Counted from the stretch's first letter, positions 7,067 through 16,567 are shown. The stretch is DNA of 18,513 nucleotides from an uncultured Spongiibacteraceae bacterium (GCA_946480345.1 CAMLJR010000048.1:1-18513), one strand, 5' to 3'. Numbers and translations: made by a program. Notes: generated from the sequence alone by a model not told the origin.

Positions 7067-7069
7067 GCG

Positions 7070-10000
7070 ATGGAATGGCATCAAAGCCAACATACCCTGA
7101 TCCGGCAGCTCGTCGCTGAAATCGAACGACGGCTGCCGCCCGCGCAAGCCGAACCGGTCGCCGAATTCGCGCGACAATTTTATGAAAGCTTTCCTGTCGA
7201 TGAATTGCGTGGCCGTTCGCTCGGCGATTTATACGCATCGACCTACGGCAGCTGGCATTTTCTTCAGTATTACGACAACACGCGTCCGAAAGTGCGCGCG
7301 TTGAATCCCGAGTTCGAACGCCACGGCTGGCAGCTCGGCCACAGCGTCATCGCGATAGTTTGCCCCGATGTGCCATTCGCGCTCGATTCGGTGCGCAGCG
7401 AATTGAACTCGCGCAATATCACGATTTTCACGATTCACTCCACTTCGCTGCGCGTGCGGCGCGATCGCGATGCGCGTTTACTGGAGCTGCTGTCGCGCAA
7501 CGGCGACATCGGTGCGGATATTTCCGCGGAAGCATTTATTTATCTCGAAATCAGCCGCCATAGCCAGGCCGAGCAAATCGCCGCGCTCGAAGATGCGCTG
7601 CGCGATGTCTTGCGCGAAGTGAATATTGTCGTCAGCGATTTCGCACCGATGCGCGGTTGCGCGCAACTCGCTGCCGATGAATGCGTACTGGAACCGACGG
7701 TCGATGAGCCGCTCAATTACGAAGCTGCGCGCGAAAGCTGCGCATTCCTGCAGTGGATTCTCGCCGATAATTTCACTTTTCTCGGTTATGAATTCTTGCG
7801 CGTGTCGTACCGCGATATGCTTGTCGACGTCGAGCGCGATACTGAAGGCACGCTCGGTTTATTGAAGGAACGAGAATCGTCGGGTGCGCTCGATTTACAG
7901 CTTGAAATCGTGCAGGCGCAGGAGGGTGACCCGTTGCCGCGCCGGCTGCATTTTTCGAAATCGTCGGTACGCTCACGCGTGCATCGGCGCGTGTATCCGG
8001 ATTACATCGGCGTGCGCGTATTCGATGAGCAGGGTCGTATTGCCGGTGAGCATCGCTTTCTCGGTTTATACACTTCGCGTGTTTATACGATGTCGCCGAC
8101 GTTGATTCCGGTAATTCGGCGCAAAGTAGCGGCGGTGATCGCGCGCGCGGATTTTTCCGAACGCAGTCATGAGCGCAGCGAATTGGCGCGCATTCTCGAA
8201 GTGCATCCGCGCGATGAGTTATTCCAAAGCAGCATCGACGAATTATTTGAAACCACCATTGCCATTTTGCAAATGCAGGAACGCAGACTGATTCGTTTGT
8301 TTGTGCGCCACGATCGTCAGCGCAAATTCGTCAATTGTCTGGTGTTCATGCCGCGCGATGTTTACAACACGCACCTACGGTTAAAAATACAAGCATTGTT
8401 ATGCGAAGCATTCGGCGCGCAGGAAGCCGAATTTTCGACATTCTTTTCCGAATCGATTCTGACGCGCACGCAATTCGTATTGCGCACCGAGCCGCAGCGC
8501 GCCGACGCACAACAGGCGGCAGATCGCGATATCGAGTTGCTACAGCAAGATATCCTGCAGGCGTGCATGAGCTGGCAGGACCATCTGCGCAATCATTTGG
8601 TCGATGAATTTGGCGAGGAACAAGGGCTGGCCATTGCCACCGAATATGGCGATGGATTTCCCGCTGCCTACCGCGATGATTATCAATCGCGCGCTGCGGT
8701 GGCCGACATTCGCAAGATGTCGAATCTTGTATCGGTAACCGATGTGGCGATGAGTTTTTATCGCAGCATTGGCGATACCGAGCAGACCGCACGCTTTCGC
8801 TTGTTTCATTTGCAGGATCCGCTGCCGTTATCCGATGTGATGCCGATTCTCGAAAATCTCGGTCTGCGCGTTATTTCGGAACGTTCATATGGCGTCAAGC
8901 GCGCATCCGGCACGCAGATATGGATTCACGAATTCGTCCTGTTCTACGGCTGGGCCGCCGGCATCGAGATCAACGAAGTCAAAGGTAATTTTCAAGAGGC
9001 GTTCGCGCGCATCTGGTACGGCGATGCCGAAAACGATGCGTTCAACAAGCTGGTACTCGGTACCGGCTTGAGTTGGCGCGATGTCGCCATGCTGCGCTCA
9101 TACGCGCGCTATCTGAAACAGATCCAATTCAGTTTCAGCAGCGAATACATCGCTGAAACGCTGTTGCGTCAGCTCACGATCACACAATTGCTGGTGCAAC
9201 TGTTCAATATTCGCTTCGATCCGAAATTCACCGGCAGCGCGGAAGATCGCACGCAGCGTGAACAAAAGCTGGAAGCGCGAATTCTCGCCGCACTCGATGC
9301 GGTGCAAAATCTGAGCGAGGATCGAATCATTCGCCAATACGTTGCGCTGCTGCGCGCGACGATGCGTTGTAATTATTTTCAGCATGACGACAGCGGCAAA
9401 GCCAAAAACTATTTTGCGTTCAAGCTCGACAGCGCAAATGTTCCCGATATGCCATTGCCGCGACCGCTGTATGAAATTTTCGTGTATTCACCGCGCGTCG
9501 AAGGCGTGCATCTGCGCACCAGTCGTGTAGCGCGCGGCGGCTTGCGCTGGTCCGATCGGCCGGAGGATTTTCGCACCGAAGTTCTCGGCTTGGTTAAAGC
9601 ACAGAACGTTAAAAACGCGGTGATCGTACCCACCGGCGCGAAGGGTGGTTTCGTGCTGCGGCGGCCACCGCAGGGCGATCGGGAAGCGATGCAGCAGGAA
9701 GGCATCGCGTGTTATCGAATTTTCGTGCAGGGACTGCTCGATCTGACCGATAACATTGTCGATGGTGTCGTGGTGCCGCCGCGTGAAGTAGTGCGCAAGG
9801 ATGCCGACGATACGTATCTCGTTGTTGCAGCGGATAAAGGCACCGCGAGTTTCTCGGATATCGCGAACGAGATTTCGCATCACTATAACTTCTGGCTTGG
9901 CGATGCATTTGCGTCGGGCGGCAGCGTCGGTTACGACCATAAAAAAATGGGCATCACTGCACGCGGAGCGTGGATTTCCGTCGAGCGCCATTTTCGCGAA

Positions 10001-11947
10001 GTCGGTATCGATGTCAGCAGTAGCGATTTTAGCGTGGTTGGCATCGGCGATATGGCGGGCGATGTATTCGGCAACGGTATGCTGATGTCGCGGCATATTC
10101 GTCTGCTTGCGGCATTCAATCATCTGCATATCTTTATCGATCCGAATCCGGATGCCGAAACGAGTTTTACCGAACGCGAGCGTCTGTTCAATTTGCCGCG
10201 TTCGACCTGGGAGGATTACAACGCTGAATTGATTTCACCGGGCGGAGGTATATTCAAGCGCAGCGCTAAATCGATTCCGATCAGTGCCGAAATGAAAGAG
10301 TGTTTCGCAATTGAAGCCGATCAGTTAACGCCAGCCGAATTAATTTCCGCCTTGCTAAAAGCGCCGGTCGATTTGTTATGGAATGGCGGTATTGGCACGT
10401 ATGTGAAAGCCAGCTATCAATCGCACGCCGAGTGCGGCGATAAGGCCAACGATGCGCTGCGGGTAAATGGCCGCGATTTGCGCTGCAAAGTGATAGGCGA
10501 GGGCGGCAATCTCGGTTGCACGCAATTGGGACGCGTCGAATTCGCTTTGCACGGCGGTCACTGCAATACCGATTTCATCGACAATTCCGCCGGGGTCGAT
10601 TGCTCGGATCACGAAGTAAATATCAAGATCGCGCTGAATTCGTTAATGCGCGCGGGCGATATGACCGAAAAGCAGCGCCGCGAATTGCTGGTCAGCATGA
10701 CCGACGATGTCGCGACGTTAGTATTGCGCCACAATTTTCAGCAAACACTCGCATTAAGCCTCGCCGAGCGCGAAGTGATCGAACGTGGCGGCGAATATCA
10801 TCGCTTGATTCATCAAATGGAAAATCGCGGCGTGCTCAATCGCGCGCTGGAATTCATGCCCGACGATGAAACGCTGATTCAACGTAAAACACTCGGGCGC
10901 GGGCTGACGCGTCCGGAGTTGTCGCTGTTGATGTCCTATACGAAGGCCGAGTTGAAATCCGATCTTGCGGTCGATGCGGTGGCGAGCGATCCCTTATTGT
11001 CGCGCGCGATATTCAGCGCGTTTCCGCCGCTGTTGGGTGAGCGTTATCCGGCCGCAATCGAAACGCATGGCCTGCGCAGGCAGATTATCGCGACGCAGGT
11101 GGCGAATGAAATCGTCGACAAAATGGGGATCACCTTTACCGAGCGCATGGCGCAGTCCACTGGCGCGCATCCGGTGGACATAGCCCGCGCGTTTGTCACT
11201 GCACGCGAGATATTTCAATTGCAGGTGCGTCGGCGCGAACTGGAGGTGCTCGATCAGCGCGTAGAGGCGTCGATGCAGCTCGAATTACTCGCGATCCAGA
11301 TGCGGATGGTCCGACGTGCGACGCGTTGGTTCATTCGTAATCGCCGCGTCAATCTCGATCCGGTGCGGGAGGTCGAGCGCTTCCGACAACCGATCGACGC
11401 ATTGCATCGCGAGCTGCCTACATTGCTGGTTGGCCGCTTGCGCGATGATTATCAAACGCGCTATCAACGCTTCATTAATGCACACGTACCTGATGACGTT
11501 GCCGCATATGCCGCGTCGGCCAATTTGTTATACGCCTGCATCGGTATTGTCGATGCGGCGGCATCGATCAACGCCGATGTGCATAAAGTGGCTGAGGTGT
11601 ATTTTGCGATTGCACAGGAGCTTGACCTCGATTTGTTCGCGAAACAAATCGCCGAGCTTAAAGTGGAAAATCATTGGCAATCGCAGCAGCGCGAGGCGTT
11701 TCGCGATGATCTGGAATGGCAGATGCGCAAACTCTCGGTGAGCGCTATGCGCTATATGTGCAACGAAGGCAATGTCGAAAAATGCGTTTCTCGCTGGTTG
11801 GAACAGCAGCATACATTGGTCGAACGGTGGCGCGCATTGCTGGTCGAGGTGCAGGGCACGGAAGCGAAGGAGTTTCCGTTATACGGCGTCGCGATTCGGG
11901 AATTGCTCGATCTGGCGCAACGCAGTCAGCACGACGAGGCGGGTTAA
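7070..11947 (+). CDS. gdhB: NAD-dependent glutamate dehydrogenase, large (180 kDa) type
   Basis: A 1625-residue enzyme of the bacterial large NAD-GDH family (Bac_GDH), close to the usual 1600-1620 residues. It oxidises L-glutamate to 2-oxoglutarate and ammonia in the cytoplasm, feeding amino-acid carbon into the TCA cycle. An N-terminal regulatory region of several hundred residues precedes the catalytic core. The core shows R-G-G-L-R-W-S-D-R, then P-T-G-A-K-G-G-F-V with the catalytic lysine at K858, the dinucleotide-binding stretch V-G-I-G-D-M-A-G-D-V-F-G-N-G around 990-1003, W-N-G-G-I-G-T-Y, and G-E-G-G-N-L-G-C-T-Q. A long helical C-terminal region follows. The frame opens further upstream (7007, 7043), but the ATG at 7070 has AAGGG eight bases ahead. 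Its SD lies in a leader hairpin and its stop lies inside a terminator stem. The symbol follows Pseudomonas usage. Confidence 0.96.
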   Translation: MEWHQSQHTLIRQLVAEIERRLPPAQAEPVAEFARQFYESFPVDELRGRSLGDLYASTYGSWHFLQYYDNTRPKVRALNPEFERHGWQLGHSVIAIVCPDVPFALDSVRSELNSRNITIFTIHSTSLRVRRDRDARLLELLSRNGDIGADISAEAFIYLEISRHSQAEQIAALEDALRDVLREVNIVVSDFAPMRGCAQLAADECVLEPTVDEPLNYEAARESCAFLQWILADNFTFLGYEFLRVSYRDMLVDVERDTEGTLGLLKERESSGALDLQLEIVQAQEGDPLPRRLHFSKSSVRSRVHRRVYPDYIGVRVFDEQGRIAGEHRFLGLYTSRVYTMSPTLIPVIRRKVAAVIARADFSERSHERSELARILEVHPRDELFQSSIDELFETTIAILQMQERRLIRLFVRHDRQRKFVNCLVFMPRDVYNTHLRLKIQALLCEAFGAQEAEFSTFFSESILTRTQFVLRTEPQRADAQQAADRDIELLQQDILQACMSWQDHLRNHLVDEFGEEQGLAIATEYGDGFPAAYRDDYQSRAAVADIRKMSNLVSVTDVAMSFYRSIGDTEQTARFRLFHLQDPLPLSDVMPILENLGLRVISERSYGVKRASGTQIWIHEFVLFYGWAAGIEINEVKGNFQEAFARIWYGDAENDAFNKLVLGTGLSWRDVAMLRSYARYLKQIQFSFSSEYIAETLLRQLTITQLLVQLFNIRFDPKFTGSAEDRTQREQKLEARILAALDAVQNLSEDRIIRQYVALLRATMRCNYFQHDDSGKAKNYFAFKLDSANVPDMPLPRPLYEIFVYSPRVEGVHLRTSRVARGGLRWSDRPEDFRTEVLGLVKAQNVKNAVIVPTGAKGGFVLRRPPQGDREAMQQEGIACYRIFVQGLLDLTDNIVDGVVVPPREVVRKDADDTYLVVAADKGTASFSDIANEISHHYNFWLGDAFASGGSVGYDHKKMGITARGAWISVERHFREVGIDVSSSDFSVVGIGDMAGDVFGNGMLMSRHIRLLAAFNHLHIFIDPNPDAETSFTERERLFNLPRSTWEDYNAELISPGGGIFKRSAKSIPISAEMKECFAIEADQLTPAELISALLKAPVDLLWNGGIGTYVKASYQSHAECGDKANDALRVNGRDLRCKVIGEGGNLGCTQLGRVEFALHGGHCNTDFIDNSAGVDCSDHEVNIKIALNSLMRAGDMTEKQRRELLVSMTDDVATLVLRHNFQQTLALSLAEREVIERGGEYHRLIHQMENRGVLNRALEFMPDDETLIQRKTLGRGLTRPELSLLMSYTKAELKSDLAVDAVASDPLLSRAIFSAFPPLLGERYPAAIETHGLRRQIIATQVANEIVDKMGITFTERMAQSTGAHPVDIARAFVTAREIFQLQVRRRELEVLDQRVEASMQLELLAIQMRMVRRATRWFIRNRRVNLDPVREVERFRQPIDALHRELPTLLVGRLRDDYQTRYQRFINAHVPDDVAAYAASANLLYACIGIVDAAASINADVHKVAEVYFAIAQELDLDLFAKQIAELKVENHWQSQQREAFRDDLEWQMRKLSVSAMRYMCNEGNVEKCVSRWLEQQHTLVERWRALLVEVQGTEAKEFPLYGVAIRELLDLAQRSQHDEAG

Positions 11948-11972
11948 GGTATCCTTCGCCCGCCCGTTTTTT
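11938..11972 (+). terminator. Rho-independent terminator overlapping the end of the glutamate dehydrogenase gene
   Basis: GGCGGG (11938-11943) pairs with CCCGCC (11959-11964), and inside it AAGG (11946-11949) pairs with CCTT (11953-11956) around a three-base loop, with a two-by-two internal mismatch. Six T residues follow at 11967-11972. The stem includes the last codons and the TAA of the glutamate dehydrogenase gene, so transcription should end just there and pyrD needs its own promoter. Confidence 0.7.
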
Positions 11973-11994
11973 GCCTATTTAGCTGAGTCGCTTT

Positions 11995-13017
11995 ATGTAT
12001 TCTCTTACCAGACATTTGTTATTCCGCCTTCCTACCGAAACTTCCCACCACCTCGCGCTGGATGCATTGCAACTGATCGCACGGTTGCATTTGAGCAGCT
12101 GTATTGCGCCGCCGGTATCGGCAAAACCGGTAACGGTGATGGGCATCGATTTTCCCAACCCGGTCGGCCTCGCTGCCGGTCTCGATAAGAATGGCGATTA
12201 CATCGAAGGACTCGCAAAGCTCGGTTTCGGTTTTATTGAAATCGGCACCATCACGCCCAAGCCGCAGCCCGGTAATCCGCAGCCGCGCTTATTCCGGTTA
12301 CCGCAAGCGCGCGCGATCATCAATCGCATGGGTTTTAACAATAAAGGGGTCGATTATCTGGTTGCGCGAGTGGAAGCGGCGCAACCTTTTCTGCAAAAAA
12401 ATAAAACGATACTCGGTATCAACATCGGTAAAAACAAAGACACGCCTGCGGAAAATGCCGTCGACGATTATCTGATCTGCATGCGCAAAACATATCGGTA
12501 TGCGTCATACATCACCGTGAATTTATCCTCACCGAACACGCCGGGCTTGCGCGATCTGCAATTCGGAGAGCCGCTCAAACAATTGCTCGCACGTTTGAAG
12601 CAGCAGCAACAACTACTCGCGAATCAGTATGGCCGTTACGTTCCGCTCGCGGTGAAAATCGCGCCCGATATGGCGGCGGACGATATTCATGAAGTCGCCG
12701 CCGCGTTGGTTGAATTTCAGCTCGATGGCGTCATCGCCACCAATACCACCATCGCCCGCGATGCCGTGAAAGACTTGCCGCACGGCAATGAAACCGGCGG
12801 CCTCAGCGGCGCACCGCTGACGAAAAAATCCACCGAGGTTATTCGCGCGCTGGCGCAGGAACTGGGCGGAAAATTACCAATTATCGGTGTCGGCGGAATC
12901 ATGTCCGGTACCGACGCTGCGGAAAAATTCGCAGCGGGCGCGCAGCTGGTGCAGGTGTATACGGGCTTTATTTATCGTGGCCCGGAGTTGATAGGAGAAG
13001 CCGCTAGGTCGGCGTGA
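11995..13017 (+). CDS. pyrD: Dihydroorotate dehydrogenase (quinone), class 2
   Basis: A 340-residue class 2 dihydroorotate dehydrogenase, full length. It oxidises dihydroorotate to orotate with FMN and passes electrons to membrane quinone, the fourth step of pyrimidine synthesis. The N-terminal amphipathic helical part (residues 1 to about 45, starting [10 protein letters not shown]) is the membrane and quinone-docking extension that marks class 2. Then come [13 protein letters not shown], the [17 protein letters not shown] loop, and [11 protein letters not shown] at 176-186, where S179 aligns with the catalytic serine of E. coli PyrD. Near the end, G-V-G-G-I and Q-V-Y-T-G are FMN-phosphate contacts. 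It follows the terminator by 22 bases; the SD is weak (GAG seven bases ahead). Confidence 0.97.
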   Translation: MYSLTRHLLFRLPTETSHHLALDALQLIARLHLSSCIAPPVSAKPVTVMGIDFPNPVGLAAGLDKNGDYIEGLAKLGFGFIEIGTITPKPQPGNPQPRLFRLPQARAIINRMGFNNKGVDYLVARVEAAQPFLQKNKTILGINIGKNKDTPAENAVDDYLICMRKTYRYASYITVNLSSPNTPGLRDLQFGEPLKQLLARLKQQQQLLANQYGRYVPLAVKIAPDMAADDIHEVAAALVEFQLDGVIATNTTIARDAVKDLPHGNETGGLSGAPLTKKSTEVIRALAQELGGKLPIIGVGGIMSGTDAAEKFAAGAQLVQVYTGFIYRGPELIGEAARSA

Positions 13018-13035
13018 AATCCTGATCCAACTTTT

Positions 13036-14040
13036 CTATTTTGAATTGCCGAGCCGCATCGCTTTGGCACGCTTTTCCATCACCAGATAAACGACACATG
13101 CGATACCCAGCGGCATCAAAAAATATAACGCGCGGTAGCCTAGCAGCGCCGCGAGAATTTCGCTTTTGTTGAACTGATGTTGCAGCATCGTGATAAAGAT
13201 AGTTTCAAGTACGCCGAGGCCGGCAGGAATATGCGTAATGATGCCGGCCAGACTGCAAATCAACAGTATGCCAAGCACGGTGGGATAAAAGGCGCCTTGC
13301 GGAAGCAGGATGTAAATCAACAGTGCCATTAACATCCAGTTGGTCGCGCCCATCGCGGCTTGCAGCAATGCGAATTGCCATGTAGGCAACGTAATTTCGT
13401 GATCGCGGATTTTCCACGTACGGCGTTTGGAGAAGCGACAGGCGAACAAATACATGGCGCCTATGCCTAGCAACGCAAAACCAATGAGCTGCAATGCAGT
13501 CGCGCCGATTTTCCATTCATCGGGCAGGTTGAGCAGGCGGGTCGAAAATATGACACCGGCGAGAATGATATAGCCGAGCCAGTTGGTGATGATGTTGATG
13601 GTAAAAATTTTTGTGATGGTGGCTGTTTCCAATCCCAATCGAGAATACAAACGGTAGCGCACGGCAAGGCTGCCGACCCACGCGCTGAGATTGAGATTGA
13701 ATGCGTAACAGACGAAGGCCAGCGGTAAAATTTGACGGGCAGGTAGCGAATGCTGCGTGTATCGCCGAGCGAGTAAATCAAAGCTGCTAAACAAGCCGTA
13801 ACTGGTTAGAGCAATCGCGGCACCGAACAATAGAGTGGTCAATCTAAAGCTTGTAATGGCAGTTTTTACTTGCTGCCATTCGAGATTTTTTAGCAAGTTG
13901 AATAGCAAGCCGAAAATGACGATGAATAATATCGCCGTCAGTAATCGTTTGGCCCATGTTTGCCAGCCAGCTTTTTTCCGCGGCGAATTTTCCTCTTTTT
14001 TTCGATCGGTCTTAACGTTGGCTGATTCCGATGTACTCAT
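13036..14040 (-). CDS. YbhN / lysylphosphatidylglycerol synthase TM-region family membrane protein
   Basis: A 334-residue integral membrane protein with about eight hydrophobic segments after a charged N-terminal tail of roughly 30 residues. It belongs to the UPF0104/YbhN group (LPG_synthase_TM, the flippase-like half of MprF). Family-typical stretches are N-L-S-A-W-V-G-S-L-A-V-R-Y-R-L-Y, I-T-N-W-L-G-Y and I-T-H-I-P-A-G-L-G-V-L-E. There is no C-terminal aminoacyl-transferase domain, so it does not itself make lysyl-lipid; a role in lipid movement is only suggested by family. It lies 73 bases after the DUF1080 gene and ends 18 bases from the convergent pyrD, with no clear terminator between. 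The SD is weak. Confidence 0.88.
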   Translation of the reverse strand: MSTSESANVKTDRKKEENSPRKKAGWQTWAKRLLTAILFIVIFGLLFNLLKNLEWQQVKTAITSFRLTTLLFGAAIALTSYGLFSSFDLLARRYTQHSLPARQILPLAFVCYAFNLNLSAWVGSLAVRYRLYSRLGLETATITKIFTINIITNWLGYIILAGVIFSTRLLNLPDEWKIGATALQLIGFALLGIGAMYLFACRFSKRRTWKIRDHEITLPTWQFALLQAAMGATNWMLMALLIYILLPQGAFYPTVLGILLICSLAGIITHIPAGLGVLETIFITMLQHQFNKSEILAALLGYRALYFLMPLGIACVVYLVMEKRAKAMRLGNSK

Positions 14041-14113
14041 ACCCGTGTCTCATTTTGCAAATGGCGACTTTGATACGGGTGTCATCTATGCACATGCCAT
14101 TCCAATCGACGCA

Positions 14114-14896
14114 CTACAAGACTCTCAGCCATATATTTCTAAAGCTGATCGGTTTGCTCGGGTCGTTATGATCCTGCAATTTGATCGGAGCGGGGCCGTG
14201 CGCTTTATACGACGGTGAGCCTATCCAGCGTGTCCGGCCTTTCACTTCCGTGTTGTTCTGCACGAGAATTCCGTTGTGCAGCAACGTGACCCGCGCGGGC
14301 GAGAGCAGTGTGCCGTTTGTGTCGAAGCGCGGCGCGGTCCAGACAATATCGTACGACTGCCATTCGCCCGGCGGTTTACTCGCATTGATTAACGGCGGAG
14401 TCTGTTTATACACGCTGCCAGACTGGCCATTCGAATAGGTTTTATTGTTGTAATTGTCGAGTATTTGAATTTCGTAGCCTTCGTCACCTTTGCCGGTACT
14501 CGCGAGAAAAATACCGCTGTTACCGCGCGCCTGACCTTCGTCCTGAATGTCGCCGGGTATGCGCCATTCAATATGCAATTGGTAATCGGCGAACGATTGT
14601 TTGGTTTGAATATTACCGCTGCCTTTTTTAACGGTAAAAATTCCGTCGTGAACGATCCACGGAGCTGATTTCGAAGAATCATTTGTCGAACACCATTGAT
14701 CGAGATCATCGCCATCGAACAGAACGATTGCATCCGACGGCGCATCGGCCAGAGTAGCCGCAGGTGTAACGACGCGCGGTTGCGGTTCCCATATTTCGGT
14801 ACGGGCCGCTGCTTCCAAAACACTTGCGGGAGGTTGCGCACACGTCATCGATGAAACTATCGCTGGGATAAATACAACGCAGAGTATTTTTTTCAT
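14114..14896 (-). CDS. Exported DUF1080 (3-keto-disaccharide hydrolase family) protein
   Basis: A 260-residue secreted protein. A signal peptide of about 20 residues ends near T-C-A; the cysteine at residue 19 is not in a proper lipobox, so cleavage by signal peptidase I is more likely than lipidation. The DUF1080 fold, a concanavalin-like jelly roll, is shown by L-F-D-G-D-D-L-D-Q-W, F-A-D-Y-Q-L-H-I-E-W-R, G-N-S-G-I-F-L, G-Y-E-I-Q-I-L-D-N and I-S-F-R-N-I-W-L-R at the end. Characterised relatives cleave 3-keto-glycosides; the substrate here is unknown. The gene lies 103 bases after acr3 on the same strand, with a small perfect hairpin in that gap, so it may or may not be read from the arsenic promoter. 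No arsenic function is implied. Confidence 0.88.
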   Translation of the reverse strand: MKKILCVVFIPAIVSSMTCAQPPASVLEAAARTEIWEPQPRVVTPAATLADAPSDAIVLFDGDDLDQWCSTNDSSKSAPWIVHDGIFTVKKGSGNIQTKQSFADYQLHIEWRIPGDIQDEGQARGNSGIFLASTGKGDEGYEIQILDNYNNKTYSNGQSGSVYKQTPPLINASKPPGEWQSYDIVWTAPRFDTNGTLLSPARVTLLHNGILVQNNTEVKGRTRWIGSPSYKAHGPAPIKLQDHNDPSKPISFRNIWLRVL

Positions 14897-14937
14897 TGTT
14901 GCCGCTCGCTGAAATCGTGTCGTCAGTCGCAGCTTAT

Positions 14938-14952
14938 AGGTACGAGGTACCT
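14938..14952. repeat. Perfect 6-bp inverted repeat between acr3 and the DUF1080 gene
   Basis: AGGTAC and GTACCT flank a three-base GAG spacer. It sits 42 bases before the DUF1080 start on the minus strand. No T-run follows on either strand, so a terminator is unlikely; it could be an operator half-site pair or an mRNA stem. Chance is possible at this length. Confidence 0.3.
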
Positions 14953-14999
14953 TCGTGATAGAGGGGATGGGCGCTGGCTGGCGCGGGTTTACTCGAAGA

Positions 15000-16061
15000 T
15001 CAGCGCAAACGCAGTTCGTACCAAGTCTTCGATCGATTGACCAAATGCACGACCAGCAACATCGCCGGTACTTCTACCAGCACGCCAACCACGGTTGCTA
15101 ATGCCGCGCCCGAGTGAAAGCCGAACAGGCTGATGGCAGCGGCGACAGCTAATTCAAAAAAATTCGATGCGCCGATCAATGCCGAAGGGCAAGCCACCGA
15201 ATGTTTTTCGCCGACAGCGCGGTTCAGGTAATACGCGAGGCCGGAATTGAAAAATACCTGCACGAGAATCGGCACGGCGAGCAGCGCAATAATCAGCGGT
15301 TGCCGCAAAATCGCTTCACCTTGAAACGCGAAGAGCAGAATGAGCGTCGCAAGCAGGGCGGCGATGGACCAGGTGCCGCTTTTATTCATAGCGGTGTCGA
15401 AACACAGCTGACTTTTGCGTAATAACGCGCGTCGCCACCATTGCGCGAGTATCACCGGAACGACGATGTACAGCGCCACCGAGGTGAGTAGCGTCGACCA
15501 TGGCACGGTAATGGCGGATATTCCCAGCAGCAGACCGACCAGCGGAGCAAACGCGATAATCATGATGCTGTCGTTTAATGCCACTTGCGATAGCGTGAAT
15601 AGCGGATCGCCATTCGTTAAACGACTCCACACGAAAACCATCGCGGTGCATGGCGCGGCGGCAAGCAAAATTAAACCGGCGATGTAGCTGTCGATCTGAT
15701 CGGCTGGCAACCATGATGCGAACAAATGCCGAATGAACAGCCAGCCGAGCAGTGCCATCGAAAATGGTTTGATTAACCAGTTCACGAATAAAGTGACGCC
15801 AATGCCACGCGCGTGCTCGCGCACCTGATGCAGCGCACTGAAGTCGACTTTAGCGAGCATCGGAATAATCATCACCCAGATCAGCAATCCCACCGGCAGG
15901 TTCACCCGTGCAATTTCGATACGGCCGATTGCCTGAAATCCACCGGGGAAAAAATGTCCGAGTGTGACGCCGACGACGATGCACGCCGCGACCCACAGCG
16001 TTAGATAGCGTTCAAAAAAACTCATGGGTGCGGGTGCGGCCACCGTCGCGGAAATCGACAT
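15000..16061 (-). CDS. acr3: Arsenite efflux permease, ACR3 family
   Basis: A 353-residue inner-membrane carrier with about ten hydrophobic segments, the normal ACR3 length. It exports arsenite. The family motif L-A-A-A-P-C-T-A-M-V-F-V-W-S holds C138, the position of the cysteine known to be essential in characterised Acr3 proteins; E330 in G-V-L-V-E-V-P-A is a candidate for the conserved acidic residue in the ninth segment. This is the BASS-related ACR3 type, not the unrelated E. coli-type ArsB, although many genomes label it arsB. It starts five bases after the arsC stop, so translation is probably coupled. An inner ATG at 16025 lacks an SD. Confidence 0.95.
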   Translation of the reverse strand: MSISATVAAPAPMSFFERYLTLWVAACIVVGVTLGHFFPGGFQAIGRIEIARVNLPVGLLIWVMIIPMLAKVDFSALHQVREHARGIGVTLFVNWLIKPFSMALLGWLFIRHLFASWLPADQIDSYIAGLILLAAAPCTAMVFVWSRLTNGDPLFTLSQVALNDSIMIIAFAPLVGLLLGISAITVPWSTLLTSVALYIVVPVILAQWWRRALLRKSQLCFDTAMNKSGTWSIAALLATLILLFAFQGEAILRQPLIIALLAVPILVQVFFNSGLAYYLNRAVGEKHSVACPSALIGASNFFELAVAAAISLFGFHSGAALATVVGVLVEVPAMLLVVHLVNRSKTWYELRLR

Positions 16062-16066
16062 TTAAT

Positions 16067-16567
16067 TCACTCGGCACCGATTCGTTTGATGTGCTGATGG
16101 AGGCTTATACGATCGAGCGTTTCGAACGGCAGGCTCGCGAATAACTCAATGCGGCGGCGCAACACAAACAGCGCATCTTTGAATGCTTTGCGTTTTTCTT
16201 CATCGCTGTCGTTGACTGCGGCGGGGTCGGGAATTCCCCAGTGCGCAGTCATCGGTTGCCCCGGCCAGAACGGACATTCTTCACCGGCAGCTTGATCACA
16301 TACTGTGATGATGAAGTCCAGCTCCGGTGCGCCCGGCTTCGCGAATTCATCCCAGCTTTTACTGCGCATTTCCTGCGTGGAGAAGCCGTGACTTTCGAGT
16401 AATTCGATGGCGAATAGATTAACGCGCCCGACCGGCCTGCTGCCTGCGCTGTATGCACGGAATTTTTCGCGGCTCAGCGGCAGATTGTTAACGAGTGCTT
16501 CGGCGATGATCGAGCGTGCCGAATTGCCGGTACACAGAAATAAAATATTGCGACGGGGAGAGCTCAT
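16067..16567 (-). CDS. arsC: Arsenate reductase, low-molecular-weight phosphatase type
   Basis: A 166-residue arsenate reductase of the LMW tyrosine-phosphatase fold. The phosphate-loop C-x5-R-S is L-C-T-G-N-S-A-R-S, with nucleophile C12 and R18. Two further cysteines, C90 and C98 in T-V-C-D-Q-A-A-G-E-E-C-P, are placed like the redox pair that relays the disulfide to thioredoxin in pI258-type ArsC, though the spacing (seven residues between) is that of the proteobacterial subgroup. W-G-I-P-D-P-A carries the general-acid aspartate. It turns arsenate into arsenite for export by the Acr3 protein encoded next. It begins 35 bases after arsR. Confidence 0.95.
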   Translation of the reverse strand: MSSPRRNILFLCTGNSARSIIAEALVNNLPLSREKFRAYSAGSRPVGRVNLFAIELLESHGFSTQEMRSKSWDEFAKPGAPELDFIITVCDQAAGEECPFWPGQPMTAHWGIPDPAAVNDSDEEKRKAFKDALFVLRRRIELFASLPFETLDRISLHQHIKRIGAE

